64,000 nt of DNA from Pyropia yezoensis (lineage: Eukaryota > Rhodophyta > Bangiophyceae > Bangiales > Bangiaceae): the NCBI GenBank assembly GCA_009829735.1, contig CM020620.1, forward strand, positions 3,650,299 through 3,714,298. Direction: 5' to 3'. Below the pieces are notes generated by a model. That model was not told where the DNA came from. It was given only the letters and a program-made list of their open reading frames with translations, and ran no database searches. Every line of letters starts with the position of its first letter. Position 1 is the first letter of the stretch. A program made the translations under genes and the position numbers. Shown piece by piece: positions 43,754 to 54,829 of this stretch.

Positions 43754-43815
43754 GCCGCCTGCACCACCAACGACGGCGCCGCCTGCACCACCAACGACGG
43801 CGCCGCCTGCACCAC
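43754..43815 (+). repeat. 24-bp tandem repeat, about 2.5 units
   Basis: The unit GCCGCCTGCACCACCAACGA followed by CGGC repeats twice and then in part. A multiple of three, so it keeps frame, but no gene is supported here. Confidence 0.8.
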
Positions 43816-44019
43816 CACCCCCACCGCTGGGCGGCCCCCTCCCGCGAGCCCCCCCCCGCCGTCGCCGCGCACGCGCCCGCGCCGGTGGGCGCGGTTGGAC
43901 GGTCGGTAAGGCATCTGCGGCTGTCGGTAGGCGACGACGCGCGTCGGCGGGCGGCGTCCCTTCTCCCCCCCCCCCCCTCCCCCCCACCCCACCCCACCCC
44001 CACCCTCCTCCCCCCACCC

Positions 44020-44020
<1 letters not shown>

Positions 44021-44070
<50 letters not shown>
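44021..44070 (+). repeat. Uninterrupted run of 50 C
   Basis: Directly read from the sequence. Its true length is likely uncertain in any assembly. Confidence 0.9.
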
Positions 44071-44071
<1 letters not shown>

Positions 44072-45258
44072 TCCCCGACGAGCCATCGTCGCTTGTGTCC
44101 CTTTGCGTGCCGGCAGGTGGCGCGGCGGAGAGGGGGGGTTGGTGGGGGGGGGGGGGGGGGGGAGGGGCGCGGTGGGCTTGGCCGTGGAGCGGGGGGGGGC
44201 ACGGACCAAGACTGCCACTGCCCGCCGCCGCCGGCGGGGGGGCTTGACACGCAGGCAGGCAGGCAGACAGGCAGGCAGCCGGTGGGCGTGGGGGGGACGC
44301 TGGGAGGGGGCCTTAGGGGGGGCGCCGCGCAGCGACGGCCGCCCGACGGGGCCGAGTGCCGCCGCCGTGGGCCACCGCTCCCGCCCACGCGTGCCCCACT
44401 GCGGGTGCTCTGCGCGGGCACGGCGGCGGCGGCGCGGCGGCTGCGTCGTGGACCGCCCGCCCGCCCGCCGTCGTTTTCCGCCCCCGCCGCCGCGGCGGCA
44501 GTGCCGGTGTGGTGACCCCGCACGGGAGGAGGGGGGGGGGGGCCACGACGGCGCAACGCTGCCGCCGCCGCCCCATCGCCGTCCGCCCCCCCGGTTCCAT
44601 CCCCGTCCCCGGCGGTCGTGCATCGTCGCGCGTCTGTCCCACCGGCGCCTGACAGCCGCGCTGCCGCGACGCGTACTCTAGGCGGTGTCTGTGACGCGAA
44701 GCGTGGCGCCGGGGGTGGGGGGGGTGGGGGGGGGTGGGGGGGGGTGGGGGGGGTGGGGGGGGGGGGGGGGTTGCGACGCGCGACGGCACGACCACCACCG
44801 CGCGTGGACGGTTGCTTTTTTTTTTTTTTTTTCCCCTGCCCCACCCCCCCCCCCCTGCCCCCCCGCTCGTCCCCTTCCACGCCACCGCGGCTGAGTCGGT
44901 GACGGTGACCTGGTGACCCGTGCCCGCCGCGCCGCCTACCGAGATACCCACTGCTCGCCCCCCCCCCCCCCCCCTCCTACCGCGTCGCCGCTCAACCCAC
45001 CCCTCGACTCGCCCACCCCCCCCCCTCCCACCACTGCCACCACCCCGCCACCACCCTTTGGCCACCCGACGGGGACGGGTCGGTTTGGCCCAACCCGTGG
45101 AGTGGGCCACTGTGCTCAAGGGGGGGCGGGGAGGGCTCGTTGGGGGGACGTGTGGGGCGGGGAAGTGGGTTTGAGCAGGGGGGGGGGGGGGGGGGGGGTG
45201 GGGGGTGGTGAAGGAGGAAGGGGTGGTGGTAGAGGAGCAGGAGCAGGAGGGGGGGGGG

Positions 45259-45588
45259 ATGGCCGTGGGGCGGCCACCCGCAGCGGCAGCGTCGGCGGCG
45301 GCGGCGGCCGCCGCCGCCACCGCCGCCTCCGCCGCCGCCGCCGCTACCGTCGCTGCCGGTGCAGGCGGGAGCAGCCCCCCGCGGCGACGGGGTGGCGGCC
45401 GGCGGCCGCGGCGGCGACGGGCGCGGCGCACGCCGGCGGTGGCGGCGGCAGCGTCGGCGGTGGTGGCGGTGGCGGCGGCCGTCGCTGCGGCAGTGGCGGT
45501 GGCGGTGGCGGTGGCGGCGGGCGCCCGCGCGGCGGCGCCCATTGGGCGTGGACCGCCGGCAGGGGCGGGGGCGGGGGCGGGGGCGGGG

Positions 45589-45621
<33 letters not shown>

Positions 45622-46747
45622 ACGGCGGCCCGGGGGAATGCCGGCGGCGGCGGGGGTGGCGGCGGCGGCGCGGCGGCGGCGGCGGCGGCGACGGCGGCGG
45701 CGGCGCCCGCCGCTCACACCGTGGCGCGGCCGCTGTCTGTGTGGGCAGAGGCGTCTCGGCCGCTGCTGTCGGGGGGGGTGGCGGGCCTGGGCGCGCGGGT
45801 GCGGTCCAAGATGCAAGACGCCCTCGCGGGGGTGACGCTGGGGGGCGGTGGTGGTGGCGGCGCCGTCGATGCGGCGGGTGGCGGCGGCGGCGGCGCCGGC
45901 CGGGTGGCCGGGGAGGCCAACATTGCCTACTTTATTCAAGTGTCGGACTCGACGCTGACGCTGGTGCCGCGCCTGCTGCGCACCCTCCACCACCCCCTCA
46001 ACGTGTACGTCCTCCACTTTGACCGCAAGATCCCGTCGTGGCAGGTGGACCACGCGGTGTCGGAGCTGCGCCTCAACGGGGCGTACACCAACGTGCACAT
46101 CCTGGCGTCGGAGCTGGTCACGTACCGGGGCATCTCCATGGTCCTCAACACCCTCAACGCGGTGGACCTCCTCACCAGCCTCCGCGCCACCCACCCGTGG
46201 GACTACATGATCAACCTGTCGGGCGCCGACTACCCGCTCGTGTCGCCCGGCGCGCAGCGGCGGCTGCTGGGCGGCAAGGACGTGGCGGGCGTTGGCCGCA
46301 ACTTTGTGCAGGTCGCCCCCCGCCCGTTTTGGGCGGAAGCCAAGGCGTGGCGCTACGACCGTCTTTTTATCGACACGGCCCTGGGCTTTGGCAGCACCAA
46401 CAGCAGCCTCATTGACAGTGGGGCGGCGCAGCCGCTGGCGTCGCAGCTGCAGTACGAGTTTGTCGCCGCCGAGAGCTGGATGATCCTCCACGCCGACTTT
46501 TGCGACTACCTCCTCCACGCCCCCGCCGCGCGGCGGATGCTCATGGCGTTTGGCTTTGCCGCCGAGCCGGAGGAGCACTACTTTGCGACGCTCCTGTGGA
46601 ATACGCCCCAGTTCAACGCCACCGCCGTGCGGCACTCGCTGCGGCACGTCATCTGGGTGCACAATGGGCGGCACGGCGGCCAGCACCCGTACACGGTGGA
46701 CGTGCGGTCGGCCACGGCGGTCGGGGCGGCGGGGCCCGGCGACGGCT

Positions 46748-46789
<42 letters not shown>

Positions 46790-47295
46790 ATGGCGTTGCG
46801 GACCGCACCAGCCGGGGCGCCACCCCCGACGGCGCCGCCGCCGCGGCCGCCCCCCCCCCCCTGCACCCCCGCACCGCCGGGGACCGGGGGTGGTCCTTTT
46901 GGCCCCGCATCGCGCGGTCGCCCGCCTTTTTCATCCGCAAGATGGCGGTGGCCAACTCGGGGCTGATGGACCTCATCGACGCGGAAAAGAGCGGCGTCGC
47001 CGCCGCCCCCGTCCCCGACGCGGTGGCGGCGTCGCTGGCGGCCGCCCGCTCTGCGTTTGCGTGCGTGGTGGGCCTGCGGGCGGAGCAGGACCCGGCCGAG
47101 TGCATTGCCGACCCAGACGACGGGGCGCCGCCGACGACCGCCGCCGCCCGCGTTGCCGCCGCCGTCCGCTACGGCCGCCGGCGGTGGTCGCACAACCACG
47201 TGGACGCGGCCGCCGAGGGGGAGGGCGGGTGGGCGGCCGCCGAGGGGGAGGGCGGGTGGGCGGCCGCCGACGGCGGCGCGGCGTCGAGGAATTGA
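45259..47295 (+). CDS. GT14 (Core-2/I-branching-like) glycosyltransferase, first copy
   Basis: 678 residues from ATG 45259; the frame is open a little upstream but without an ATG. A basic N-terminus (RRRGGGRRPRRRRARR) is followed by an Ala/Val hydrophobic segment that looks like a signal anchor, giving a type II Golgi protein. A Gly-rich stem follows. The catalytic domain starts near residue 220 (ANIAYFIQVSDS). It includes HHPLNVYVLHFD, YRGISMVLNTL, YMINLSGADYPL (about 317-328), AESWMILH, PEEHYFATLL and FFIRKM, the block order of GT14 enzymes. These add sugar branches (xylosyl- or N-acetylglucosaminyl-transfer) to glycans or glycoproteins. An Asp-Ala repeat (46756-46795) and a 27-bp tandem repeat near the C-terminus are lineage-specific insertions. 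The paralogue is at 54830-56326. Exact substrate unknown. Confidence 0.88.
47210..47266 (+). repeat. 27-bp in-frame tandem repeat in the GT14 C-terminus
   Basis: Two units encoding AAEGEGGWA, then a degenerate third; the frame is preserved. Confidence 0.85.
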
Positions 47296-47952
47296 GGGGT
47301 TGGGGTGAGGGGGGTGAGTCAGAGGGACAGAAGGGGGGAGGGGGCGGCTGGCGCCTCCCCCGCGCCTGTCTCCCCGCCCCGCCACATCTCTCCAGCTACC
47401 TAGAGGGGAGGGGGCGTTTGTTTGTGAAGTGGGGGGGGGTGGGTCTACGCACTCGCTTCCCGTGCACGCGTGGGCCGGCCCTCCTGTCCTCCCCCCGCCG
47501 TTCCCCCTCCGCCACACCGATTCCCCTTTCCCCGCCGCCCGCCCGCTCGGGTGTGTGTGTATGTGACTGAGTGTGTGCATATAGGGTCCCCGCAGGCGGC
47601 GCCCGCCGCCCCCCCCCCCCCCCCCCCCCCTGCCCCGCGGATGCGGCCGTGTCTTGTTCACCTTTTTCTTTTCTTTTTTCTTCTTGGTGCCACCCGCGTC
47701 ACCCGACGGGTGTCCGCCACCGGCGGTGCCGCGCCGCCGCGCCGCTGCTCCCGCGCGCCGCCTCGTTGGTGGGACGGGGGTGCGTCCCCTCCACGGCTCC
47801 GCAACCCCCGCGACCGCGTGGTCGCATGGGGAGGTGGGCAGCAGGGAAAGGAACAAAGAAACAACAACAAAAAATACAAAGCGCGAAGCAGCAGCCACGC
47901 CGACCTTTCGTCGTTTTTTCCCATCGCACCCCCCCCCCCCCCCCGGCCCCGC
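47296..47952. other. Intergenic between convergent GT14 and SANTA genes
   Basis: Low-complexity, with a C-run at about 47610-47630. No gene seen. Contains the two 3' UTRs. Confidence 0.5.
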
Positions 47953-48685
47953 TCAGTCACTCCCAAAGTAGTCGTCCTCCTCACTCGCGCTCTCCGCCGC
48001 CCGCTCCGCGGCGGCCAGGTCATCGACGGGCGCAAAGCCGCCGCCGCCGCAGCCGCCGCCGCCCACCCCCCCCCCCCCTCCGCTGCCGCGGCGGCGGCGG
48101 CGGCGGCGGCGGCAGAGGCGGCGGCGGCGGCCCCCCCGCGGGGCCGCCGCCGCTTGACCCCCCGCCCCGCCGGCCGCGCCGCCGCCGCCGCCGCCGCCGC
48201 GGGGGCGCCCCTGACCGGCGCCCCCCTGCCCCCCCCCCCCCCCCCCCTGCCCGCCGCCGCGGCCGCCCCCTTGACCGCCGCCCCCCGCCGCCGCACGTAG
48301 AGCGCCACGTACGCGTCGGCGGCCTCCCCCCACTGCGGGGCGGGCCGCGCCAGCGGGGCGGGGGTGACGCCAACGCCCGCGGCGGCCGCCGCGGCGGCGG
48401 CCGCCGCTGCCGCCGCCCGCGCGGCGCGGCCGCCGGGGCCGGGCGTGCCGTCCACGAGGGGGGGCGGCGGGGGGGGGGGGAGCGGCTCTGCGGCCGCCGC
48501 CGCCGCCGCCGCCGCCGCCGCAGCTGCGTCGGCCTCTGCACCAGCGTCGGTGTTGGCGGCACCGGGGGCATCTGCGGCGGTGGGGGCACCGACGCCCGTC
48601 ACGGGTGGCACGCCCGGCGGCAGCCGCTGCACCGGTGGTGGATGAGGGAGCAGCGGTGCGGGTGGCGACGACGGTGGCAGCGACG

Positions 48686-48716
<31 letters not shown>

Positions 48717-50695
48717 CGGTGGCGGCGCGCCGACACCGCTGGCGGGGGGGTTCCCCCCTCCCCCCAGCCCCCCGGCGGGCCGCCCGGCGGGCGCGTCAAA
48801 GAGGTCATCGTCGTGGCCCGCGTCGGCCGCGTCGGCGACGCGCCGCAGGTGGGTGCGGAACTTCGCCGTCGCCGCGCGGCGGCGCGTCGCCGCGGCGCCG
48901 CCGTCGGCAAGGGTGGTTAGGTAGGCGATGGTGCGGGGCGTCAGCGTCGCAGGGGGGGGTGCGGCGGGGGCGGGGGGGGGGGGCGCAGAGGCACCCGCCG
49001 CCGCCGCAGCCGTCGTTGTCGCTGCAGCGGCGGCGCGGCCGCGCCGCCCGCGGCGGCTGGCAGCGGCGGCGGCGGCCGCCGTGCCCGCCGGCTGCCACTC
49101 CCCATCTTCGTCGCTGGCGCCCCTTGCGTCGTCGTCGTCGTCGCCCTCGGTGTCTGTGTCGGTGGCAGCGGCCGAGTCAGTGTCCGACTGGGGGGCGGCG
49201 GTGGTCGTGGGGGCAGGCATCCCCGGCCGCCACTTGGGGCCGCCCCTCCCTGCCGCAGCCGCCGACGCTGCAGCCACAGCCCCGCCGGCGGCACAGCCGC
49301 CCCCACCCCCCCCGCCGCCGCCATGGCTGGCAGCCGCCGCCGCGTCGTCCGCGCCGCCACCCCGCCGGGGCGGCTCCTCCCGGGCCGGCCGCACCCGCCG
49401 GCGCTTGGCCGCCGCCGCCCCCGTCGCCGCCCCCGCCACCGCCCCGGCCACCGTCCCGGCCCGGCGTGGCCCGGCGGCGGGGCGCCGCCGCGTGCGGGTC
49501 CCCCCCCCAGCGGCGGCGGCCACCGCCGCCGCCGGTGGGTGGTGCGCCGGCAGCGGCAGCGGCGGCGGGGGGGAGCGCGGCGGCGGGCCGCCGACGGTGG
49601 CGAGCGCCGCCGCAAAGCGGCGGTCCTGCTCGGCACGGGTGGCGGCGGCCGCCGCCGCTGCCGCCGCCGCGCGGCGGGCCGCGGCGGCGGTAACGGCCGC
49701 CGGGGAGCGCCGGGCGGGGGGGGGGGGGGGCGCGCCCGTGGCGGGCCCCCGGTTCTCCTTGTCAGCCCCGCCCGCCACCGCGGCCGCCGCCGCCACCGCC
49801 GCTGCACGAGCGGGGGGGCGTCGCCGACGGGCGTCGCGGGCGGCAGCCACGGTAGCAGCATTAGCGCTAGCGCCGTCGACGGCGGTGGCGGGCGGCTTGG
49901 CAGCCGCCCCCTCCGGCGGCCGCCGCCGCCGCGCCGCGGCCGCCACGGCCGCCGCCGCGGGCTGTGGCAGCAGCGGCAGGGGGGCAAGACCGCGCCGCCG
50001 CCGCGGCGCGGGCGCCGCCGCCACCGCCACCTCCGCGACCGCCGCCGCGAGCGCGGCGGCGGTCGCCGCCGCGGCAGCCGCGGCGGCATCGACGGCAGTG
50101 GCGGGCGCCGCGGCCCCTCCCACCCCGGGCGGGGGCGGTGGGACCACCACGGGCGGCAGCCCCGCGGCGGCCCGCACCGCCGCCGCCCGCCGTGCGCGGG
50201 CGGCGGCGGCGGCCGCGTCGGCGGCGGCGGCGGCCGCCAGGCGGGGTCGCCAGTCGGGGGGCAGCCCCCCGCCGCCGCCCCCGTTCGCCGGGCCCGACGC
50301 CGTCACTGGCCGGACGCCCCGCCGCAGCGCAGCGGCGGCGGCGGCGGGCAGCCCCGCGGCGGTCGCGGCGGCCGCGTCGAGGCGGCCGGTGAGGGTGTAG
50401 ACCGTGCCGTGGCGGCTGGTCACGTGGCGACCGTCGGCCGACACGGCCGCAACGGTGGTGCGCCACGCCAGACCGGTGGGTGGTGGTGGAGCCGCCGCTG
50501 GGGAGGGGGGGGGGGGGGGGGCGCCGCGTCGTCGCGGTAGCCCCAGAGGGCGAGCCGCCCGCCGGGGGTGAGCCCAATGAACCAGCCGTGGAGGGCGATG
50601 GGGGGGAGGGGGGGGTCATTCGAGGGGGGGGGGGGGACGGGAGGGGTGGGCAGGACGAGGGGGGCGGCGCCAACCACGGGGCCAGCCGCCGTCAT
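47953..50695 (-). CDS. SANTA-domain protein, KNL2/Mis18BP1-like; frame changes at two homopolymers
   Basis: The N-terminus from ATG 50695 reads PPIALHGWFIGLTPGGRL then ALWGYRDD. After the G17 run at 50505-50521 (plus strand) the continuation is in another frame: LAWRTTVAAVSADGRHVTSR then HGTVYTLTGRLD. Together these give the SANTA pattern (hydrophobic-GW..., G...L.l.G, W-[ST]..., R.V.T..G.vY.L.G). SANTA domains mark KNL2/Mis18BP1, which license CENP-A loading at centromeres. The middle is Ala/Pro/Arg-rich with nuclear-signal-like blocks (KRRRVRP, VKRRRPR) and an acidic patch (TDTDTEGDDDDD). At the C13 run 48066-48078 the frame changes again; the other frame ends in a natural acidic tail (DDLAAAERAAESASEEDDYFGSD, stop 47953-47955). 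No CENPC-type motif was found. About 900 residues if joined. The SANTA call is by eye. Confidence 0.58.
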
Positions 50696-53600
50696 GGTTG
50701 GCGATGCCCAACGATGGTGGTGGGGGGGGTGGGGGAATGAGGACGCGGTTTGGGGTGGGGGGGGGTGGGCACGTGGTATGCGAGGGGAGGCCGACGAAGG
50801 AGGGGTGGGACCGCATGCGACGTGGGGAAAGAGGAAGCGTGCCGTCGGAGTCAGGGCACGGCCGCGACCCCCATCGGCAAAGGCCAAGGGGAAGCGCGAC
50901 AGGACCCCCACGACGCAGGCCCATGCGGTCGCGGCTGGGGGGTCGTCGACCTGCATCACTTTCAAACGTTCAAAACGCGGGCCGTGGCAACGAGCCGGGC
51001 TTCCCTCACCAACTCTTGTAGACAACTTGTACCGCATTTGAATGGACTCCCTGTGACGTCGATCAACTTTCGACTTGTTGGTGTACTGTACGTGGCACAT
51101 TTAAATGAGAAGATGTCGGGCTTTGGCTGCCACCGGCTAGAACCAGCCTCAAGCCTTCAGCACGAGGCAGCCCCCCTCTCCGTCTCCGGCAGGAGGACAG
51201 TGCTGACCGTGGCGAAACCCGCTGGGCATGCCGTCGCCGTGAGGGCCTGGATATAATCATTATCCATGATAAAAGAAGAACTGCCCCCCCCCGCGCTAAC
51301 GCACCCACCCCCCTGGTCCGCATGCTGCACATATAATGGAGCGCTCCCAGTGAACCAGGCTGCCCCCCCCAATCCATCCCCCCGTTGACAGTCTACTCCC
51401 ATTCGTGGGGGCTCCCCTTCGTGACAAAGGGGTGAGCGCTGCCCAGCCGATGACCCCCAAAAGCCGTGCCCGTGTTGGAACCCCAGTCGTTGCGCACGCG
51501 GGTCCCTGGCCGCGACAGGCCAGAGGGGTTTTGGCGACGGCGATGCGTGGTCGGGAGGCGCCCCGCCGCCCGCCCCAAAAGACCGCCCTAAAAACACGGC
51601 CACGAAAGGCTGCAGCCTACCAGCTGCTGACGCTGCCTTGGCCAACGGACCGGAACCGGATCCCACCCGTCCTGGCGTTGTACCCACGCGCGGCCAACTC
51701 CCGCCAGGAGGGGTGGGTGGAGGGTGCGGCATCGACGGCCAGCCATCAATCCCAGGCTCGCATTGTCACGTTGCGTTGTTCATGAGGATGCCAAGCCGTC
51801 TCGGGGGAAGGGCGCAGAACAAGAACAAAAAGATACAGCAGCGAGCGGCCATCAGACCCTGTTTTTTGCCTCCGTGTCGATGTATCGGGAATTTGCAGGG
51901 TCATGCCCGTCCCAAACAGCCTCACCTGGGGCCCCCCCAGCAACGGACGCCATTTGTGATGCACAGTTCAGTAAATGGCCGCTGTCGCCCTTGGCAGACC
52001 TCTCAAAACTCAGGAGTGTCATTTCCAACCAGCGCAGGGGCAGTGACGACAGCCGACTGGCGCACACTCCCCTTGCTGTACAGTATCTTCCTCGAACTCC
52101 ACTCGGTGAGGGAGGTCGACCCGCACATCGATCGACCACCTTCGCCGTGACGGTCGACGTCTGACCAGACGGGCTGTTGGTGGTCCCCCCTGGATGACGA
52201 GCCGCGGCGCCAGCCAGGCCCGCCTGACAGGCCCATGACCGCCAAGGGGGATAGCCTCGGGGATAGAGACGGGCGCGAGGGCGCGCGGTGGGGTGCTGCC
52301 CCGCACTCCACAGTCGCAATACGTACTAGCTGACCGAAGGCGGACACTGCGGGCGGTGGCGCGAGGGCCCTGACACGGATCCAGCCCCCAGCGTCGCCAC
52401 CCGTGACAGTTTTTTTTCCTTTTGACCTTGTCGAAGGGCGCCGCCGCCACGCGCCGCCCGCCCGGCGGTCGATAACGAGGCGGCAGCGGCGGCTGCGCCT
52501 CCCGCCCGGCCCACCGGGTTCGCGCGGTGGTGTGCGTGCGCCCCGCCTCTCGTCTGGGAAGGCCGAAAGCGGGGGGCGCAGGAGAGCAGCGGCTCTCGCC
52601 GTGGCGCGCGCAGGAGCGCCGACGTTCCACTCGTTGAGGGGGGTGGTGCTGTTGCTGGGCGCACCGCCGCAAGTTTCCACGCCCCCCGACAGGGGGGCCT
52701 CTCTGCGAAGGGGGCGAGGGGACACTCATTGGCAAAGGGCCCAGGGTGCGAGCTCCCCCCAGAGGGGCCTCCCTGTCTGGACGAGCGCACCCCCTGGGCA
52801 GCTGCAGGGGTTTGGATCCCCGGGACAGTACGTTGACCCGCCTAGCGACCTCCGAGGCGCTCGTGGCGCGCGACGCCTGGCCGTGTCGCATGGGAGGGAA
52901 GCACCCTTTCGCCTCTTTGGGAAGGAAGAGGGGGGTGCGACGGTCTTGGCTCGCCGCGCCTACGTAGACAACGGGTGCCAGCTGCGGCCGGCGGCGGGGG
53001 GCGGGCGCGGAACCAGCGGGTGGACAGCGGTTGTCGCCCCTCCCCCCGGTTCTGGCGGCCGCTGACGGTCGACCGGGGATGATCGTGGCACATCGGCCGC
53101 CGTGCCCCACCGCGTCGCGCATGGCGCAGAGCGTCAAGATAAGAGCTACGGAGAGCGAGACAAAGCCGGTAGCGAGGGGGGGGTGCGGCTGGGTGGCGAG
53201 GGGGGGCCGGGGAGCCCCTCTGTCCTCGGCGCTCGTTGTCCAGCCCACCGCACCCGTCCCCCCGCCCCGCTCCCTGCCCTGACAATAGCAGTGTGTCGAT
53301 AGGTGAGGCAGCAGAGTGGGGGGCGGGAGAGGGGAGTGTGCTGCCGTGTGCCCCCTGCTGCTGAGCGGAGCGACTTGTCGACGCAGTGTACGCCCTGTGG
53401 TCACCTCCCTTGGACTCGACGCCCCCCCGCCCCACCCCCACCAAGCAGCGGGCCAAGGGTGGGGGAGCCTCCTGCCCCACCCACCCCCGGGGGCCCCCCA
53501 CCCCTTTCCCGGTCGGGCGGCGACGGGTCCCCCGTCGAAGACGTCCCGCTACGACCAGCACAGGTGCGGCTGGGTGGGCAGAGACGCCCCTGCCACCGTG

Positions 53601-54829
53601 TGTACTGTATGTACATGCTTGTCGCAATGGCGGCAACGCACCCCCCCTCCCGCCCTCGGCCGCCGTTGCGCACCGCGCGAGGAAGCCAGGTGGCTGGTGG
53701 GGACGATGATGAGCTGGCTGGTGTGGTTATCCCCCCTCTTGTGGCCACCACCGTGCCTCTCTCCCGCCGCTCGCGCGCACTCGTGCGGCGTGGCCACCTT
53801 CCCGTGGCTCCGTGCGCCCCGCCCACCACCGCATCCGCCAGCCTCCCGCTCCCGGGGCCACCTTCCCGTGTTTCGCCGTGAGCGTGCCGCACCGGGCCGT
53901 CGGAGGGGGGGGGAGAGGGGACACGCGTTGGAGTGGTTCTACGAGGGTCGGTGTGAGACCTCGCGCGGCGGCGGCGGTGTCTACGACGGGCTCCTTGCCG
54001 TTGGGGTGGGGGCGGGGGGGGGGGGTGGGACGGGCGGCCCCTCGGCTGCCTGCCGAGAGACGGACCGGGCTGTCCATTCCCCCCCCCCCCCCCGTCCCCA
54101 CCGCCACCGCGGCCTGCGCAGCCAAGGTGTTGCGCGACAGGAACTGAACTGTGGGCGTGGCGCCCCTCTCCCCATCCACACCACCACCGCGCGCACGGGC
54201 CGCACGGCCTTGCTCACCATTATTTACATACACGCGCCCACAGCTGGCTACTGCTGTGCCGCGCGGTGGGAGGGCACGCCCCGGGCCGGTGGTGGTGTGT
54301 GCGTGTTGGTTTGTGTGTGTCCCGCCGCCCGTTCTGGGGCGGCCGCATCCGTGGGGCAGAGACGCGTGCTCAACGTCGTCGATTGGGGCGGAGGGCGGAA
54401 GGGCGGAGGGCGCGGAAGGGGGAGCGGCAGGCGCGCGGGCGTGTAGCCGTAGTGGCTCCGCCGCGGTGGGACGACGGGGGGGTGCGGCGGGTGCGGCGCT
54501 TATCTTGGCGAGGCTGCGGCGCCCCACCGGTCGCTTGGACGCGGATACCGCCCCTGCATGCGGAAGCACGCCGCGGTCGCCACACACCGTACATACCCGT
54601 CGGTGTTGTGCAACTCGCGTAGCACCTTGGGAGGGACCGTCCCATTTCCGGGACGGACACCCGAGTCCATCCACCATACCCCCTGCGACGCTTCCCTGTG
54701 TACGATAATCCCTTTCCGTCTCCCTCTCACCGCCGCGCTACCCCACCGTCGTCGGCCTCAGAGGGGCTTTCACGCGACGCCCCCGCTGCCCCGCTCCTAC
54801 CCCTTTCCCTTCTCCCCCCCCCCCCCCTC
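50696..54829. other. Intergenic, no recognised gene
   Basis: About 4.1 kb. Open frames of 100-460 codons occur on both strands (for example 52019-53404 minus), but they are Pro/Arg/Gly-rich shadows without domain blocks. A lower-GC interval at about 50960-51110 and 51240-51330 lies just upstream of the divergently read SANTA gene and may hold its promoter. Confidence 0.4.

Larger units (their letters stand above)
43004..45180. other. Low-complexity C/G-run region upstream of the first GT14 gene
   Basis: C26 at 43004-43029, a C-run at about 43164-43190, C-rich tracts at 43561-43687, C50 at 44021-44070 and G-runs at 44713-44770. It includes two short tandem repeats listed separately. Open frames here are composition artefacts. 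Confidence 0.6.

Noticed and set aside
44992-47898. 968-codon minus-strand open frame
   Set aside because: Antisense shadow of the GT14 gene; GC-rich third positions remove stops on both strands.
52019-53404. 461-codon minus-strand frame as a gene
   Set aside because: No conserved blocks, no plausible start context, and overlapping frames of similar quality on the other strand.
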